From contig NZ_JAJQPD010000004.1 in NCBI RefSeq assembly GCF_021228295.1, positions 1-64,000 on the forward strand: a stretch of 64,000 nucleotides of DNA, given 5' to 3'. Of this stretch, positions 23,583 through 32,825 are shown piece after piece (the first letter of the stretch is position 1; each line of letters opens with the position of its first letter). This DNA comes from Agromyces humatus (GTDB taxonomy: Bacteria > Actinomycetota > Actinomycetes > Actinomycetales > Microbacteriaceae). Under the pieces are notes generated by a model. It saw only the letters and a list, made by a program, of their open reading frames with translations. It made no database searches and was not told the origin of the DNA. The translations under genes were made by a program, and so were the position numbers.

Positions 23583-24035
23583 ATGGCTGAGCTGAGACTG
23601 GAAGACCTGTCCGCGTCGAACATCGTTGCCGCGAACTCGCTTTCGCTGAAGCCCGGCCAAGAGCAGTTCATCGCCCCCGTCACGTACTCGGCCGAGGCCT
23701 CGGTCGTGAACCCCGACACGGCCTGGCAGCGTGTGGCGCTCATCGAAGAGCGCGTCGTCGGGTTCATCCACGGCAACTTCGACCCCGAGAACCCGCACGA
23801 GGAGTTCCGCGCCTGCATCTGGCGCATCAATGTCGACGCCGAGGTGCAGGGCAAGGGCGTGGGTCGCTTCCTCGCCGAGGCGCTGGCCGAAGAGGCGAAG
23901 CGTCGCGGCTTCGATCGCATCACCGTGCTGTGGGAGCCGGGCGAGCTCGGACCCGAGGCGTTCTTCCACCGCATCGGCTTCGTCGACGTCGGCGAGACCG
24001 CCTACGGCGACGTGATCGGCGCGCTCGAGCTCTGA
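23583..24035 (+). CDS. GNAT-family N-acetyltransferase
   Basis: A 150-residue GCN5-related acetyltransferase. The acetyl-CoA-binding segment is INVDAEVQGKGVGRFLAEAL near residue 85-105, preceded by beta-strand 4 (CIWRI) and followed by the C-terminal FFHRIGFVDVGE. The N-terminal part and length resemble diamine/spermidine acetyltransferases, but the acceptor cannot be read from sequence. TAGCCT at 23570-23575 ends seven nt before the ATG with no ribosome site between, so the transcript may be leaderless. The next gene follows after 5 nt, so the two are probably co-transcribed. Confidence 0.85.
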   Translation: MAELRLEDLSASNIVAANSLSLKPGQEQFIAPVTYSAEASVVNPDTAWQRVALIEERVVGFIHGNFDPENPHEEFRACIWRINVDAEVQGKGVGRFLAEALAEEAKRRGFDRITVLWEPGELGPEAFFHRIGFVDVGETAYGDVIGALEL

Positions 24036-24040
24036 CGCTC

Positions 24041-24382
24041 GTGCCGCGAGCCAGCCCCGAACGACGCAGTCCCGCGCACCCGCAGGGGTTCGTCGACGCG
24101 GTGCTCGCCGTCGTCGCCGACATCCCGTCGGGCCGGGTCGCGACCTACGGCGACGTCGCTGCGCTGCTCGGCTCGCGCGGCGCGCGTGCGGTCGGGCAGG
24201 TGATGGCCCGGTACGGCACGGATGTCGCGTGGTGGCGCGTCATCCGCGCGGGCGGTCGCCCGCCGACCGGGCATGCCGAGCGCGCCCGGCCGCACTACGA
24301 CCGCGAGGGCACGCCGCTGCGCGCCTCGACCGATGACGACGGCTACCGCATCGACCTCGCGGCCGCGCGCTGGCGCCCCTGA
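24041..24382 (+). CDS. Alkyltransferase-like (ATL) DNA-binding protein
   Basis: A 113-residue protein homologous to the DNA-binding domain of O6-alkylguanine-DNA alkyltransferase. The segment PSGRVATYGDVAALLG and the helix GARAVGQVMAR are typical, but where the transferase has the reactive PCHRV motif this protein has AWWRVIRAGG, so the acceptor cysteine is replaced by tryptophan. ATL proteins bind O6-alkylguanine without removing it and pass the lesion to nucleotide excision repair. The GTG at 24041 is the only start near the family's usual length; it begins 5 nt after the acetyltransferase stop. Confidence 0.86.
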   Translation: MPRASPERRSPAHPQGFVDAVLAVVADIPSGRVATYGDVAALLGSRGARAVGQVMARYGTDVAWWRVIRAGGRPPTGHAERARPHYDREGTPLRASTDDDGYRIDLAAARWRP

Positions 24383-24487
24383 GCGGTCAACCGCCGGTCG
24401 AATAGCGAGCGCAGCGACGATATCGGGCCCGCATCGATACCCGCATCGGGTCTCGATACGGCGCCGGCGCGATTACTCGACCGACGG

Positions 24488-26287
24488 CTAACCGGGCATC
24501 GCGAGCGGCACGCGCACCGTGATCGTGGTGCCCGCACCGGGCGGGCTCTCGATCGTGATCGTGCCGTCGACGGCGTCGACGCGGTCGGCGATGCCGACCA
24601 TGCCGCTGCCCGAGGGTGAGGCGCCGCCGACGCCGTTGTCGCGCACGACGAGCTCGAGCACGCCGTGCTCGTCGAGGTGTGCCCGCACCCAGGCTCGCGT
24701 CGCCTTCGAGTGCTTGGCGACGTTCGCGAGCGCCTCGGCGACGACGAAGTACGCCGTCGACTCCACGACCGCGGGGAGCCGGCCCTCGGCCTGCACGTCG
24801 ACGACGACCGGCACCGGGCAGCGGCCGGCGAGTTCGGGCACGGCGAGCGCGAGACCGCCCGACGTGAGCAGGGACGGGTGGATGCCGTGCGCCAGCTCGC
24901 GCAGCTCCTTGAGTGCCGTGTTGAGCATCGAGATCGTGCCGTCGAGCTCGACGCCGAGCGGCTCGACGCCTCGGTCGCGTGCCTGGTTGGCGGCGAGCCT
25001 CAGTCGCATGCCGAGCGACACGAGGTGCTGCTGTGCCCCGTCGTGCAGGTCGCGCTCGAGTTGGCGGCGGGCCTTCTCGGCGCCCTCGACGATGCGGCTT
25101 CGCGACTGCCGCACCTGTTCGAGGGTGCGCTCGATCTCGGAGCGCAGCCGCCCGTTGTCGACCGAGAGCCGCAGTGCGCTCGAGACGCCGTCGAGCAGGC
25201 GCATGTTGTCGGTGAGCACCTTGTCGTGGCGGATGAGCGCGATGGGGATACCGGTCGGCGACACCACGGGCAGCAGGCTGTGCTCGCCCGCCCGGCCGGC
25301 GGGATCGCCGTCGAGCGGTTCACCGCCGGCATCGGCGTAGCGGCCGTGCTCCTCGTCCCACCAGTAGACCCGCACCGACGCGTCGCGGAGGGTGCGCGCG
25401 AGCGACTCGGCCCAGAGGCCGCGGTCGGCGCCCTCGCGGGTGATGCGCATGAGGTCGGCGACGCGTGCCCGCATGTTCCGGGCGTGCGCGAGCCCGGCGA
25501 CGAAGCTCACGGGTATCGATGCGATCGCGACGAGCGAGATGGTCCCCATCACGGTGGTGGCGGTCGTCTGCACGGCGTAGTTGATGGCGAACCACGCGAG
25601 CGACACCGCCCACGCGAGGAGGGCGACCGGCATGAGGAAGGCGACGGTGCGCGCCGGCACGCTGCCGCGCACCCACTGGACGAGCAGCCTGCCCGCGATC
25701 ACGAGCGCGAGCAGGGCGCCGATGCCCCGGAATCCGTAGTCGATCGCCGTGTAGAGCGCCGGCACCTCGGCGATCTGGTAGACGTTCGCGACGCAGGCGC
25801 AGGTGTCTGCAGCCGGGGCCTCCAGCAGCAGCACGACGGCGAAGAAGTACACGAGTCCCGAGACCAGCGCGATCCCGGCGATCCACCGGTCCGTGCGGTC
25901 GGCGAACCATCCGCGAGGGTACACGAGCACGATGATCCCGGCGATGAGCCCCCACCACAGGTGTATGCCGTAGAGCAGCGGCCAGAGCCATCCGATGTCC
26001 TCCACGACACGGAAGAAGGTCAGTGGAATCCACAACACCGCGAAGGCGACCATCAGCCGTGACGGGGCCCGGGCCGGGCCGATGCTCCACGCCACGCCGG
26101 CGCACGCGAGGAACACGAGCGGCACCATCGAGTGCAGGGCCGTCCACGACACCTCGGGTTGATACCCGGGTGCCGTGATCGACGTGACCAGCCACCCCGA
26201 GATCTCCATGCCGAGCGAGAGCGCGGCGGCGGCCGCGATGACGATCGTGCGCTTGATGATCCGGCCTCTTCGGCCGGGCGCCATCAC
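24488..26287 (-). CDS. DesK/NarX-type membrane sensor histidine kinase
   Basis: A 599-residue sensor. Seven or eight membrane segments fill about residues 15-265; a linker of about 130 residues follows; then the HisKA_3 dimerisation segment RRQLERDLHDGAQQHL with phospho-acceptor H415, and an ATPase domain with AEALANVAKHSKAT near 515 and the G-rich loops GVGGASPSGSGMVGIADRV near 553-571. Its ATG overlaps the response-regulator stop by four bases (ATGA), so the two are translated together, regulator first. The sensed signal is unknown; the multi-span input domain suggests a membrane or lipophilic stimulus. Confidence 0.93.
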   Translation of the reverse strand: MMAPGRRGRIIKRTIVIAAAAALSLGMEISGWLVTSITAPGYQPEVSWTALHSMVPLVFLACAGVAWSIGPARAPSRLMVAFAVLWIPLTFFRVVEDIGWLWPLLYGIHLWWGLIAGIIVLVYPRGWFADRTDRWIAGIALVSGLVYFFAVVLLLEAPAADTCACVANVYQIAEVPALYTAIDYGFRGIGALLALVIAGRLLVQWVRGSVPARTVAFLMPVALLAWAVSLAWFAINYAVQTTATTVMGTISLVAIASIPVSFVAGLAHARNMRARVADLMRITREGADRGLWAESLARTLRDASVRVYWWDEEHGRYADAGGEPLDGDPAGRAGEHSLLPVVSPTGIPIALIRHDKVLTDNMRLLDGVSSALRLSVDNGRLRSEIERTLEQVRQSRSRIVEGAEKARRQLERDLHDGAQQHLVSLGMRLRLAANQARDRGVEPLGVELDGTISMLNTALKELRELAHGIHPSLLTSGGLALAVPELAGRCPVPVVVDVQAEGRLPAVVESTAYFVVAEALANVAKHSKATRAWVRAHLDEHGVLELVVRDNGVGGASPSGSGMVGIADRVDAVDGTITIESPPGAGTTITVRVPLAMPG

Positions 26288-26949
26288 CTCTCGCCGAGGA
26301 GCGTCAATACCGCGAGCACCCGCCGGTGGTGCTCTGGGGACTCCTCGAGGTCGAGCTTCTGCAGGATGCTGCGCACGTGCGTCTCGACGGTCTTCAGGCC
26401 GAGGAACAGCGTCTGGGCGATTCCGCCGTTCGAGTACCCCTGCGCCATGAGCTCGAGCACCGACCGCTCACGTTCGGTGAGCCGGGAGAGCGGGTCGTCG
26501 GCACGGGTGCGCTTGACGAGCTGCTCGACCACCTCGGGGTCGACGACGGATCCGCCTGACGCGACCGTCTCGATCGCGCGCACGAGCGTCTGCGGCTCGG
26601 ACACGCGTTCCTTGAGCAGGTACCCGGTGCCGCTGCCGGCTCCCATGACCCGCAACGCGTACTCGGGTGTCGCGTACATCGACAGCAGCAGCACGCCGAT
26701 CGTCGACCCGGCCGCGCGCATCTGCTCGAGGGCGACGATGCCCTCGTCGCGAAAACTCGGCGGCATGCGGATGTCGAGCACCGCGGCGTCGAGGTCGAGT
26801 TCGTCGATCACGTCGAGCAGTTCCTGACCGGTGCTGACCGATGCCACCACATCGATACCGCCGCCCTCGAGCACCTTCGAGATGCCCTCGCGCAACAGCA
26901 ATGCGTCATCAGCGATACCGACGCGCAGGGGGACGGTCGGATCAGGCAT
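26284..26949 (-). CDS. NarL/FixJ-type response regulator
   Basis: A 221-residue regulator with a receiver domain (acidic pair in IADDALLLREG, phospho-acceptor D59 in AVLDIRMPP, conserved K in LLKERVSEP) and a LuxR-type helix-turn-helix (LTERERSVLELMAQGYSN, then TVETHVRSILQKL) near residues 150-200. ATG at 26949 is supported by GGAGG seven nt upstream; a longer start would run through that site. It is the cognate partner of the kinase encoded next. The divergent PLP-fold gene at 27175 is a possible target, from position only. Confidence 0.94.
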   Translation of the reverse strand: MPDPTVPLRVGIADDALLLREGISKVLEGGGIDVVASVSTGQELLDVIDELDLDAAVLDIRMPPSFRDEGIVALEQMRAAGSTIGVLLLSMYATPEYALRVMGAGSGTGYLLKERVSEPQTLVRAIETVASGGSVVDPEVVEQLVKRTRADDPLSRLTERERSVLELMAQGYSNGGIAQTLFLGLKTVETHVRSILQKLDLEESPEHHRRVLAVLTLLGER

Positions 26950-27174
26950 CGAACCTCCGTTCAGCAAGCATGGGCAACCGACAGGCGGTCGCCCCGCTTG
27001 ACGCGACTGTACCGCGTTTCGGAGCCGCGCTTCCGCCCCCTTTCAGGGGTCACCCTGATGCGCTTCGCGCCGATCCCCCAGACGCTCCCCGCAGAACGCG
27101 ACCAGTGCACGCCCTCGACGGGTTCGGGGGCCCCATGGATGCCGCGACCGCTCGTCTCGGGCACGCTCGTGGTC

Positions 27175-28530
27175 ATGTTGAGCAGCGATTCCCCCCGCAT
27201 CACTCGCACGGGCCCCACCCAGTTGCACCTCGCCGAGGTCCTCGTCGGACGTCCGCGCCGGATCGCATCGCGACTGCGGCACCATGGCACGGCATCCACG
27301 CCGTCCGCCGAGCGCGTCCCGCACCGCGAGCTCGTTCGTCGCGACCTCGCCGACTACGCGAACCGCATCGACCTCGACGGCCTGGTGCGCCGGCACGGCA
27401 GCCCGCTGCTCGTGCTCGACACCGACCGGGTGACCACGCAGCTGCTGGCCCTGCGTCACGAGCTTCCCGACGTCGCCATCCACTTCGCGACCGGCGCGCT
27501 CCCGCACCTCGCCGCGATCACGGCGATCGACGCATTCGGGGCGAGCTTCTCGGTCGCCTCCCGGTGCGAGATCGACCTCCTCGAGCGCGCGGGGGTCTCG
27601 ATCGCGCGGTGCCTGCACAATCACCCGATGACGTCGGTCGCCGACATCACGGGGGCCTACCTTCGGGGCATCCGCACATTCGTCGTCGACAGCGAATCAG
27701 AGGTCGCGAAGTTCCGCGGCCTGCCCGAGGTCGCCGTGCTCGTCCGACTCGCCTTCCCCACGCGAGGCGACCGATCGCCGAGCTTCGGCGTTCGCCCCGG
27801 GGATGCACCGGCGCTCGTCGCCCACTGCCTGCAGGTCGGCCTGCGCGTGGCGGGGTTCACGTTCGACGTCGGCAGCCAGACCGTCTCGGTGGCACCGTGG
27901 CAACGTGCGATCCGCCGGACCCTCGCGCTCATCCGCGACCTCGAGGAACGCCACGCGATCCGGTTCGAGATGCTCGATCTGGGCGGCGGGCTCCCCGTCG
28001 CGTACGACGAGCCGGTGCCGACGCTCGCCGAACTCGCCCACGGCATCCGCGGAGAGCTCGCCGACGCACCGCGGCACCTGAAGATCGCCATCGAGCCGGG
28101 CCGCTTCGTCGCGGCCCCGGCCGCGACCCTCGTCACGAGGGTCGTCGGCACGGCCGATCGGCCCGACGGCCGGTGGCACTACCTCGACGAGGGCGTGCAC
28201 GGCGCGTTCTCGGGCTCCGGTGCCGAGGGCGCTCACCCGCTCGTGTTCGCGGCATCCGAGCTGGCCGCGCAGCCCACGACCGATGGACCGGCCGATGCAC
28301 CGACCGATGCACCGACCGAGCGCGCGACCCGCCGCCGCCGAGCACGACGAGACGTTCCGGTGACGCTCGCCGGCCCGACCTGCGACAGCGCCGACGTGAT
28401 CGCCCGCGGCATGGCCCTGCCCGCCCTCGCCGACGGCGACCTGCTCGTGAGTCCCATGATGGGCGCATACACCGCCGCGACGAGCTGCAACGGCCTCACG
28501 CCCACGCCGTTCGTCGTCGTCCCCGGCTGA
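27175..28530 (+). CDS. Ornithine/diaminopimelate decarboxylase-like fold III protein lacking the PLP lysine
   Basis: A 451-residue alanine-racemase-fold/decarboxylase-like protein. Downstream motifs are intact: DLGGGLPVAYDEP, the phosphate-binding EPGRFVAAP, the beta-domain YLDEGVHGAFSG, and the intersubunit catalytic GPTCDSADVI with Cys-Asp-Ser. But where family members have the Schiff-base lysine (pattern HYAVKANP), this protein reads HFATGALP, giving Gly107 (codon GGC at 27493-27495). The usual phenylalanine of the final FNG motif is Cys (SCNGLTP). A low-complexity Pro/Asp/Ala then Arg-rich insert lies near residue 365-390. It may be a pseudoenzyme or use different chemistry. The start is uncertain; there is no strong ribosome site, and the frame is open to 26998. 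Confidence 0.75.
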   Translation: MLSSDSPRITRTGPTQLHLAEVLVGRPRRIASRLRHHGTASTPSAERVPHRELVRRDLADYANRIDLDGLVRRHGSPLLVLDTDRVTTQLLALRHELPDVAIHFATGALPHLAAITAIDAFGASFSVASRCEIDLLERAGVSIARCLHNHPMTSVADITGAYLRGIRTFVVDSESEVAKFRGLPEVAVLVRLAFPTRGDRSPSFGVRPGDAPALVAHCLQVGLRVAGFTFDVGSQTVSVAPWQRAIRRTLALIRDLEERHAIRFEMLDLGGGLPVAYDEPVPTLAELAHGIRGELADAPRHLKIAIEPGRFVAAPAATLVTRVVGTADRPDGRWHYLDEGVHGAFSGSGAEGAHPLVFAASELAAQPTTDGPADAPTDAPTERATRRRRARRDVPVTLAGPTCDSADVIARGMALPALADGDLLVSPMMGAYTAATSCNGLTPTPFVVVPG

Positions 28531-28538
28531 GCCCGGAC

Positions 28539-28574
28539 GACCCCGGGGCCCGCGGGTTCCGGGGGCCCCGGGTC
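28539..28574. terminator. Bidirectional terminator between convergent genes
   Basis: GACCCCGGGGCCC (28539-28551) pairs with GGGCCCCGGGTC (28563-28574) with a single bulged base. It lies between the stop at 28530 and the ABC gene ending at 28591 on the other strand, and could serve both. Confidence 0.75.
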
Positions 28575-28590
28575 ATCCGTTCGCCATCGA

Positions 28591-30396
28591 CTACACGAGC
28601 GAGTCGCGCCAGGCCGCGTGCAGCGCCGCGAACCGGCCCGTGCCGCCGATGAGCTCGTCGGGCGTGCCGTCTTCGACGATTCGCCCGTGCTCCATGACGA
28701 GCACGCGGTCGGCGATCGCGACCGTCGAGAGGCGGTGCGCGATGATCACGGCGGTGCGATCGGCGAGCAGCTTGGTAAGCCCCTCCTGCACGAGCCGCTC
28801 GCTCGGGATGTCGAGCGACGAGGTCGCCTCGTCGAGGATGAGCACCGCGGGGTTCGCGAGGAACGCCCGCGCGAACGAGATCAGCTGGCGCTGGCCCGCG
28901 CTGACCCGGCCGCCGCGCTTGTTCACGTCGGTGTCGTAGCCGTTCGGCAGCCCCTCGATGAACTCGTGCGCACCGACGGCCTGCGCCGCCCGCACGATCT
29001 CGTCGAACGACGCGTCGGGCTTGCCGAGCGCGATGTTGTCGGCGACCGACCCCGAGAACAGGTACGCCTCCTGCGTGACCATGACGATCGCCCGCCGCAG
29101 GTCTTTCGGGTGCAGGTCGCTGAGCGCGATGCCGTCGAGCGAGACGACGCCGTCGCTCGGGTCGTAGAACCGTGCGATGAGCTTCGCGAGGGTCGACTTG
29201 CCGGCACCCGTCGACCCGACGAGCGCGATCGTCTGCCCGGCCGGGATGTCGAGGTCGAAGCGCGGCAGGATGACCCGGCCCTTCGTGTAGGCGAACTCGA
29301 CGGCCTCGAACCGCACACGGCCCTCGGCGTTCCACAGGTCGACCGGCTTCACCGGGTCGGGCACGCTCGGCTGTTCCTCGAGCACCCCCGAGATCTTCTC
29401 GAGCGCGCTCGATGCCGACTGGTACCCGTTGTAGAACATCGCGAGGTCTTCCATCGGGTCGAAGAAGCGCTTCGTGAAGAGCACCGCTGCGAGCAGCACG
29501 CCGACCCCGAGCGACCCGTCGATCACCCGGAACCCGCCGAGCAGCAGCGTCACCGCCACCGCGGCGTTGCCGATGAACGCGAGGCCCGGGTTGAACACGG
29601 CGAAGAGGCCGAGCACCTTGGCGTTCACGTCGCGGTAGTCCTCGGTGAGGTCGCCGAACTCCACCTCGTTGCGGCGCTCCTTGCGGAACGCCTGCACGGC
29701 GCGGATGCCCGTCATCGTCTCGACGAACTGCACGATGAGCTTCGCCGAGGCCACCCGAGAGCGCCGGAACAGCGCTTGCGAGCGCACCTGGAACCAGCGG
29801 GTCAGGATGCCCAGCGGCACGAGCGCGACGAGCAGCACGAGTCCCGACTGCCAGTCGAGCAGCACGAGGGCGATCGCGGTGAACACCATGTACATGAGCC
29901 CGCGCACGAGCATCGTGAGCCCCTCGTCCATGAGCTCGCGAATGGCGTCGAGGTCGCTCGTCTGCCGCGAGATGATGCGCCCAGAGGTATAGGACTCGTG
30001 GAACTCGAGCGACAGCTTCTGCGTGTGCAGGAACACCCGCGTGCGCAGGTCGATGAGCACAGCCTGGCTGATGCGCGCCGAGAGCCTGATGTACACCGAG
30101 ATGAGGAACGCACCGACGATGCCGGTGATCAGGTAGGCGAGGCCGGCGAACGCCGCCGGGTACCAGTCCTGCTCGATGAGCGCCGGGATGCCGCTGTCGA
30201 TGCCGTACGCGATGATCGCGGGCCCTGCCACCTGCGCGGCCGAGGACACGACGACGGCCGCCGCGGTCAGCCAGAGCTTGCCCTGCAGGGGCTTCAGCAG
30301 CGAGCCGAGCAGGCGCCGCGAACGCCCGCGGATGTGGCGCGACTCGGCCTTGGAGTAGTCGTGGCGTTCTTCGCCCTGCACACCGGTGACGCTCAT
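28591..30396 (-). CDS. Heterodimeric ABC exporter, half-transporter with intact Walker B and altered signature
   Basis: A 601-residue half-transporter: six membrane segments in residues about 35-320, then an ATPase domain with Walker [10 protein letters not shown] near 399, signature VSAGQ near 496 instead of LSGGQ, and Walker B/D-loop [11 protein letters not shown] near 520 with the catalytic glutamate present. Its partner has the opposite pattern, so the dimer has one consensus and one degenerate ATP site, as in TM287/288- or BmrCD-type exporters. The ATG overlaps the partner's stop in ATGA. Substrate is probably a drug, lipid or peptide; nothing in the sequence fixes it. Confidence 0.93.
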   Translation of the reverse strand: MSVTGVQGEERHDYSKAESRHIRGRSRRLLGSLLKPLQGKLWLTAAAVVVSSAAQVAGPAIIAYGIDSGIPALIEQDWYPAAFAGLAYLITGIVGAFLISVYIRLSARISQAVLIDLRTRVFLHTQKLSLEFHESYTSGRIISRQTSDLDAIRELMDEGLTMLVRGLMYMVFTAIALVLLDWQSGLVLLVALVPLGILTRWFQVRSQALFRRSRVASAKLIVQFVETMTGIRAVQAFRKERRNEVEFGDLTEDYRDVNAKVLGLFAVFNPGLAFIGNAAVAVTLLLGGFRVIDGSLGVGVLLAAVLFTKRFFDPMEDLAMFYNGYQSASSALEKISGVLEEQPSVPDPVKPVDLWNAEGRVRFEAVEFAYTKGRVILPRFDLDIPAGQTIALVGSTGAGKSTLAKLIARFYDPSDGVVSLDGIALSDLHPKDLRRAIVMVTQEAYLFSGSVADNIALGKPDASFDEIVRAAQAVGAHEFIEGLPNGYDTDVNKRGGRVSAGQRQLISFARAFLANPAVLILDEATSSLDIPSERLVQEGLTKLLADRTAVIIAHRLSTVAIADRVLVMEHGRIVEDGTPDELIGGTGRFAALHAAWRDSLV

Positions 30397-32318
30397 GATG
30401 CCGCCTCCTCTCGTTCGAACTCGGTTGGTCGAGGAGCGCCCGACGAAGGAGGACGCGTCTCGAGACCCTGCCGTTCCTCGCGACCCCGCCGCTCTTCGTC
30501 TTCGAGGCTCGAGATGACGTAGCGGTAGTGCTCGCTCTCGCGGAGCAGCTCGGAGTGGGTGCCGACCGCGGTGACCCGCCCGTCTTCGAGCAGCGCGACC
30601 CGGTCGGCGAGGGTCACGGTCGACGGCCGGTGCGCCACGATGAGCGCCGTGGTCGAGGCGAGCACCGAGCGCAGCTCGGCCTCGACCCGTGCCTCGGTCG
30701 CGACATCCAACGCCGACAGGGGGTCGTCGAGCACGAGCACGGCGGGCTTCGCGGCGACCGCGCGCGCGAGTGCCAGCCGCTGGCGCTGGCCGCCCGACAG
30801 GCTCATGCCCTCTTCGCCGACCTTCGTGTCGACGCCGTCGGGCAGGTCGTAGGCGAAGCCGGCCTGCGCGATGCGCAGCGCCTCGGTGAGCACCCGCTCG
30901 GCTTCGGCGACGACCTCGGGGGCGTCGCCCGCGAGCTCGGGGCGGCCGAGCAGCACGTTCTCGCGCACCGAGGCGCTGAAGAGCGTCGCGTCCTCGAACG
31001 CCATGGCCACGTGCGTGCGCAGCTCTTCGCGGCTGAACGCGCGCACGTCGACGCCGTCGACCGTGACCGAGCCCGCGGTGACGTCGTAGAGGCGCGTCGT
31101 GAGCGAGGTCATCGTGGTCTTGCCGCTTCCGGTGAGGCCGACGAGCGCCATGGTCTCGCCCGGCTCGATCACGAGGTCGACGCCGTCGAGCAGGTCGCCG
31201 AAGCGGTCGGGTGCGTCCTGGTAGCGGAAGTGGACTCCCGAGAACGCGAGCTCTCCCTTGGGGCGCGCGAGGTGTCGCGGCTGCTCGGGGTCGACGATCG
31301 TGTTCTCGCTGTCGAGGATGTCGAAGAAGCGGTCGGTCGCCGTGCGCGCGTCGAGTGCGAACGCGAGGAAGAAGCCGATCGACTCGATCGGCCAGGCGAG
31401 CACGGTCGCGGTCGCGAAGAACGCGACGAGCTCGCCGACGCTGAGCTGGCCGTTCGCGGTGAGCCACACCCCGACGATGAGGCAGATCGCGAGCGCCACG
31501 GTCGGCACGATCATGATCCACACCCAGATGTTCGCGTCGAGGCGCGCCTTCTCGATCTCGGTGCGACGCAGCGACTCGGCCTGTGCGCGGAACGTCGACA
31601 GCGCGTGCTTGCCGCGCCCGAACGCCTTCAGCACGCGAATGCCGTGCACCGACTCCTCGACGGCCGTCGCGAGGTCGCCCGCCTGGTCTTGGCTCAGCCG
31701 CGACTGCTCGGAGTACTGCCCCTCGAACCGCCAGCCGGCCCACCAGAGCGGCAGCGAGCAGACGAGGAAGATGAGTCCCAGCAACCAGTTCATCGACATG
31801 AGGATGCCCACGCCGACGACGATGATCACGAGGTTCGCCCCGGTGAGCACGAGGCCGAACGACAGCCACCGGCGAATCAGCCCGAGGTCGCTCACGGCCC
31901 GCGAGAGCAGCTGCCCGCTCGGCCAGCGGTCGTGGAAGCTCACCGGCAGGTCCTGCAGTTTCGCGTAGAGGGCGTTGCGCATGCGCGCCTCGACCTTGGT
32001 GCCCGGCCCGACCACGAGCCAGCGGCGCAGCGCGTAGAGCAGCGCCTCGGCGGTGCCGAGGGCGAACACGAGCAGCGTCAGCGGGGCGATGGCCGCCGCG
32101 TCGCCGTCGGCGAGCGGGCCGTCGACGATCTGCGCCAGCACCTGCGGGATGGTCAATGCGATGAGCTGCGCCACGAGCGCGGCGGCCATGCTGCCGGCGA
32201 ACGCGGGCATCGCGGGCCCTGCGAACTCACGCAGGCGCCAGAGTGCGCGCAGGGTGCCCACGCGCGGGGTCGATTCGGTCGCGACATGCGGATGCTGCGG
32301 CTGGACGGATTCGGACAA
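30393..32318 (-). CDS. Heterodimeric ABC exporter, half-transporter with degenerate catalytic residue
   Basis: A 641-residue half-transporter with six membrane segments (about residues 35-325) and an ATPase domain: Walker [10 protein letters not shown] near 396, canonical signature LSGGQRQR near 510, and Walker B reading [11 protein letters not shown] near 532, where aspartate replaces the catalytic glutamate. Paired with the SAGQ signature of its partner, this makes the non-consensus composite site. The C-terminal 30 residues are rich in Glu and Arg. I accept the TTG start at 32318 because GAGGAG lies about 8 nt upstream and no better in-frame start exists. It is preceded by a 27-codon ORF on the same strand. 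Confidence 0.92.
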   Translation of the reverse strand: MSESVQPQHPHVATESTPRVGTLRALWRLREFAGPAMPAFAGSMAAALVAQLIALTIPQVLAQIVDGPLADGDAAAIAPLTLLVFALGTAEALLYALRRWLVVGPGTKVEARMRNALYAKLQDLPVSFHDRWPSGQLLSRAVSDLGLIRRWLSFGLVLTGANLVIIVVGVGILMSMNWLLGLIFLVCSLPLWWAGWRFEGQYSEQSRLSQDQAGDLATAVEESVHGIRVLKAFGRGKHALSTFRAQAESLRRTEIEKARLDANIWVWIMIVPTVALAICLIVGVWLTANGQLSVGELVAFFATATVLAWPIESIGFFLAFALDARTATDRFFDILDSENTIVDPEQPRHLARPKGELAFSGVHFRYQDAPDRFGDLLDGVDLVIEPGETMALVGLTGSGKTTMTSLTTRLYDVTAGSVTVDGVDVRAFSREELRTHVAMAFEDATLFSASVRENVLLGRPELAGDAPEVVAEAERVLTEALRIAQAGFAYDLPDGVDTKVGEEGMSLSGGQRQRLALARAVAAKPAVLVLDDPLSALDVATEARVEAELRSVLASTTALIVAHRPSTVTLADRVALLEDGRVTAVGTHSELLRESEHYRYVISSLEDEERRGREERQGLETRPPSSGAPRPTEFEREEAAS

Positions 32319-32459
32319 GTCCGGTGCTCCTCAGAGGGGATGCCGATCGCTCACGAGCGAACCTGATCGGCGGGCGTGACGGTGAATGTGGACGCGGAAA
32401 CGCGTCGGTCGGGCCTGGTCGACGACCGAATGATCGGCGACGGCAGGGCCGCGAAACGT

Positions 32460-32474
32460 GCAGGCGGAGCCTGC
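32460..32474 (-). promoter_or_regulatory. Hairpin between leader ORF and ABC exporter genes
   Basis: GCAGGC (32460-32465), GGA loop, GCCTGC (32469-32474): a perfect 6-bp stem starting 15 nt after the leader ORF stop on the minus strand. Its position suits an attenuation element coupled to translation of that ORF, but the stem is short and no T-run follows. Confidence 0.4.
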
Positions 32475-32488
32475 GGGCGGGCCGGTCT

Positions 32489-32572
32489 CTACCGGGCGCG
32501 GCCTACGACGGGGAACGCCGAGCGACCAGCGCCATCGACCGCGACCGTGCGGGCGTCGGTTTCTGTCTGCAT
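32489..32572 (-). CDS. 27-residue leader-like small ORF before the ABC exporter
   Basis: A short open frame starting with ATG at 32572 and ending TAG at 32489. AGGAGG, a perfect Shine-Dalgarno, lies five nt upstream, better than at either ABC gene. The peptide begins MQTETDART and ends FPVVGRAR; it is not hydrophobic and has no signal sequence. It lies about 90 nt after a good promoter and 170 nt before the exporter start, on the same strand. In Bacillus the heterodimeric exporter genes bmrCD are controlled by translation of a short upstream ORF (bmrB), and the layout here is similar. Being a real peptide is likely from the ribosome site; a regulatory role is inference. Confidence 0.55.
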   Translation of the reverse strand: MQTETDARTVAVDGAGRSAFPVVGRAR

Positions 32573-32825
32573 GGTGTCCTCCTGCGTCGTGGTGTGGATC
32601 TCGCCGTGTCGAGTCGCTCTGTCGAACCCTCGGGGCCGCGCCGGGTTCGCCGCGCAGCCAGCCCTACAGCCTACGATGCCGCGGGAGTGGCATGCAAGAC
32701 CGAGTTGCGGAGTAGGCTGCGGTGTCGTCGTCGCGTGGGCTCGCGTGCCGTCGCCCGCATCGCGGCGGACGCGCGACCCGGTCCCTGCACCCGCCCGCGC
32801 GCGGCCCGATCGACGAGGAGCGCAC

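Larger units (their letters stand above)
32319..32825. promoter_or_regulatory. 507-nt divergent region between two ABC transporter operons
   Basis: Contents from right to left: a candidate plus-strand -10 TAGGCT (32713-32718) for the FtsX operon with a leader of about 100 nt; a minus-strand promoter with TTGCAT (complement of 32692-32697), an 18-nt spacer and TAGGCT (complement of 32668-32673); a 27-codon ORF at 32489-32572; a hairpin at 32460-32474; and a remaining 140 nt before the TTG at 32318 in which I see nothing definite except the ribosome site. The two promoters are back to back within about 50 bp. Confidence 0.6.

Noticed and set aside
26998..27174. Upstream extension of the decarboxylase-like protein
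   Set aside because: The 59 added residues look like translated intergenic DNA and would fill the divergent control region. The start remains uncertain, but this longer form is less likely.
30528..32366. Long plus-strand open frame (612 codons) opposite the ABC exporter gene
   Set aside because: Antisense shadow of a fully conserved ABC half-transporter; highly charged product without motifs.
32376..32825. Upstream extension of the first FtsX permease
   Set aside because: It covers the divergent promoters and has no recognisable protein character; GTG at 32826 has a strong ribosome site and leads directly into the membrane anchor.
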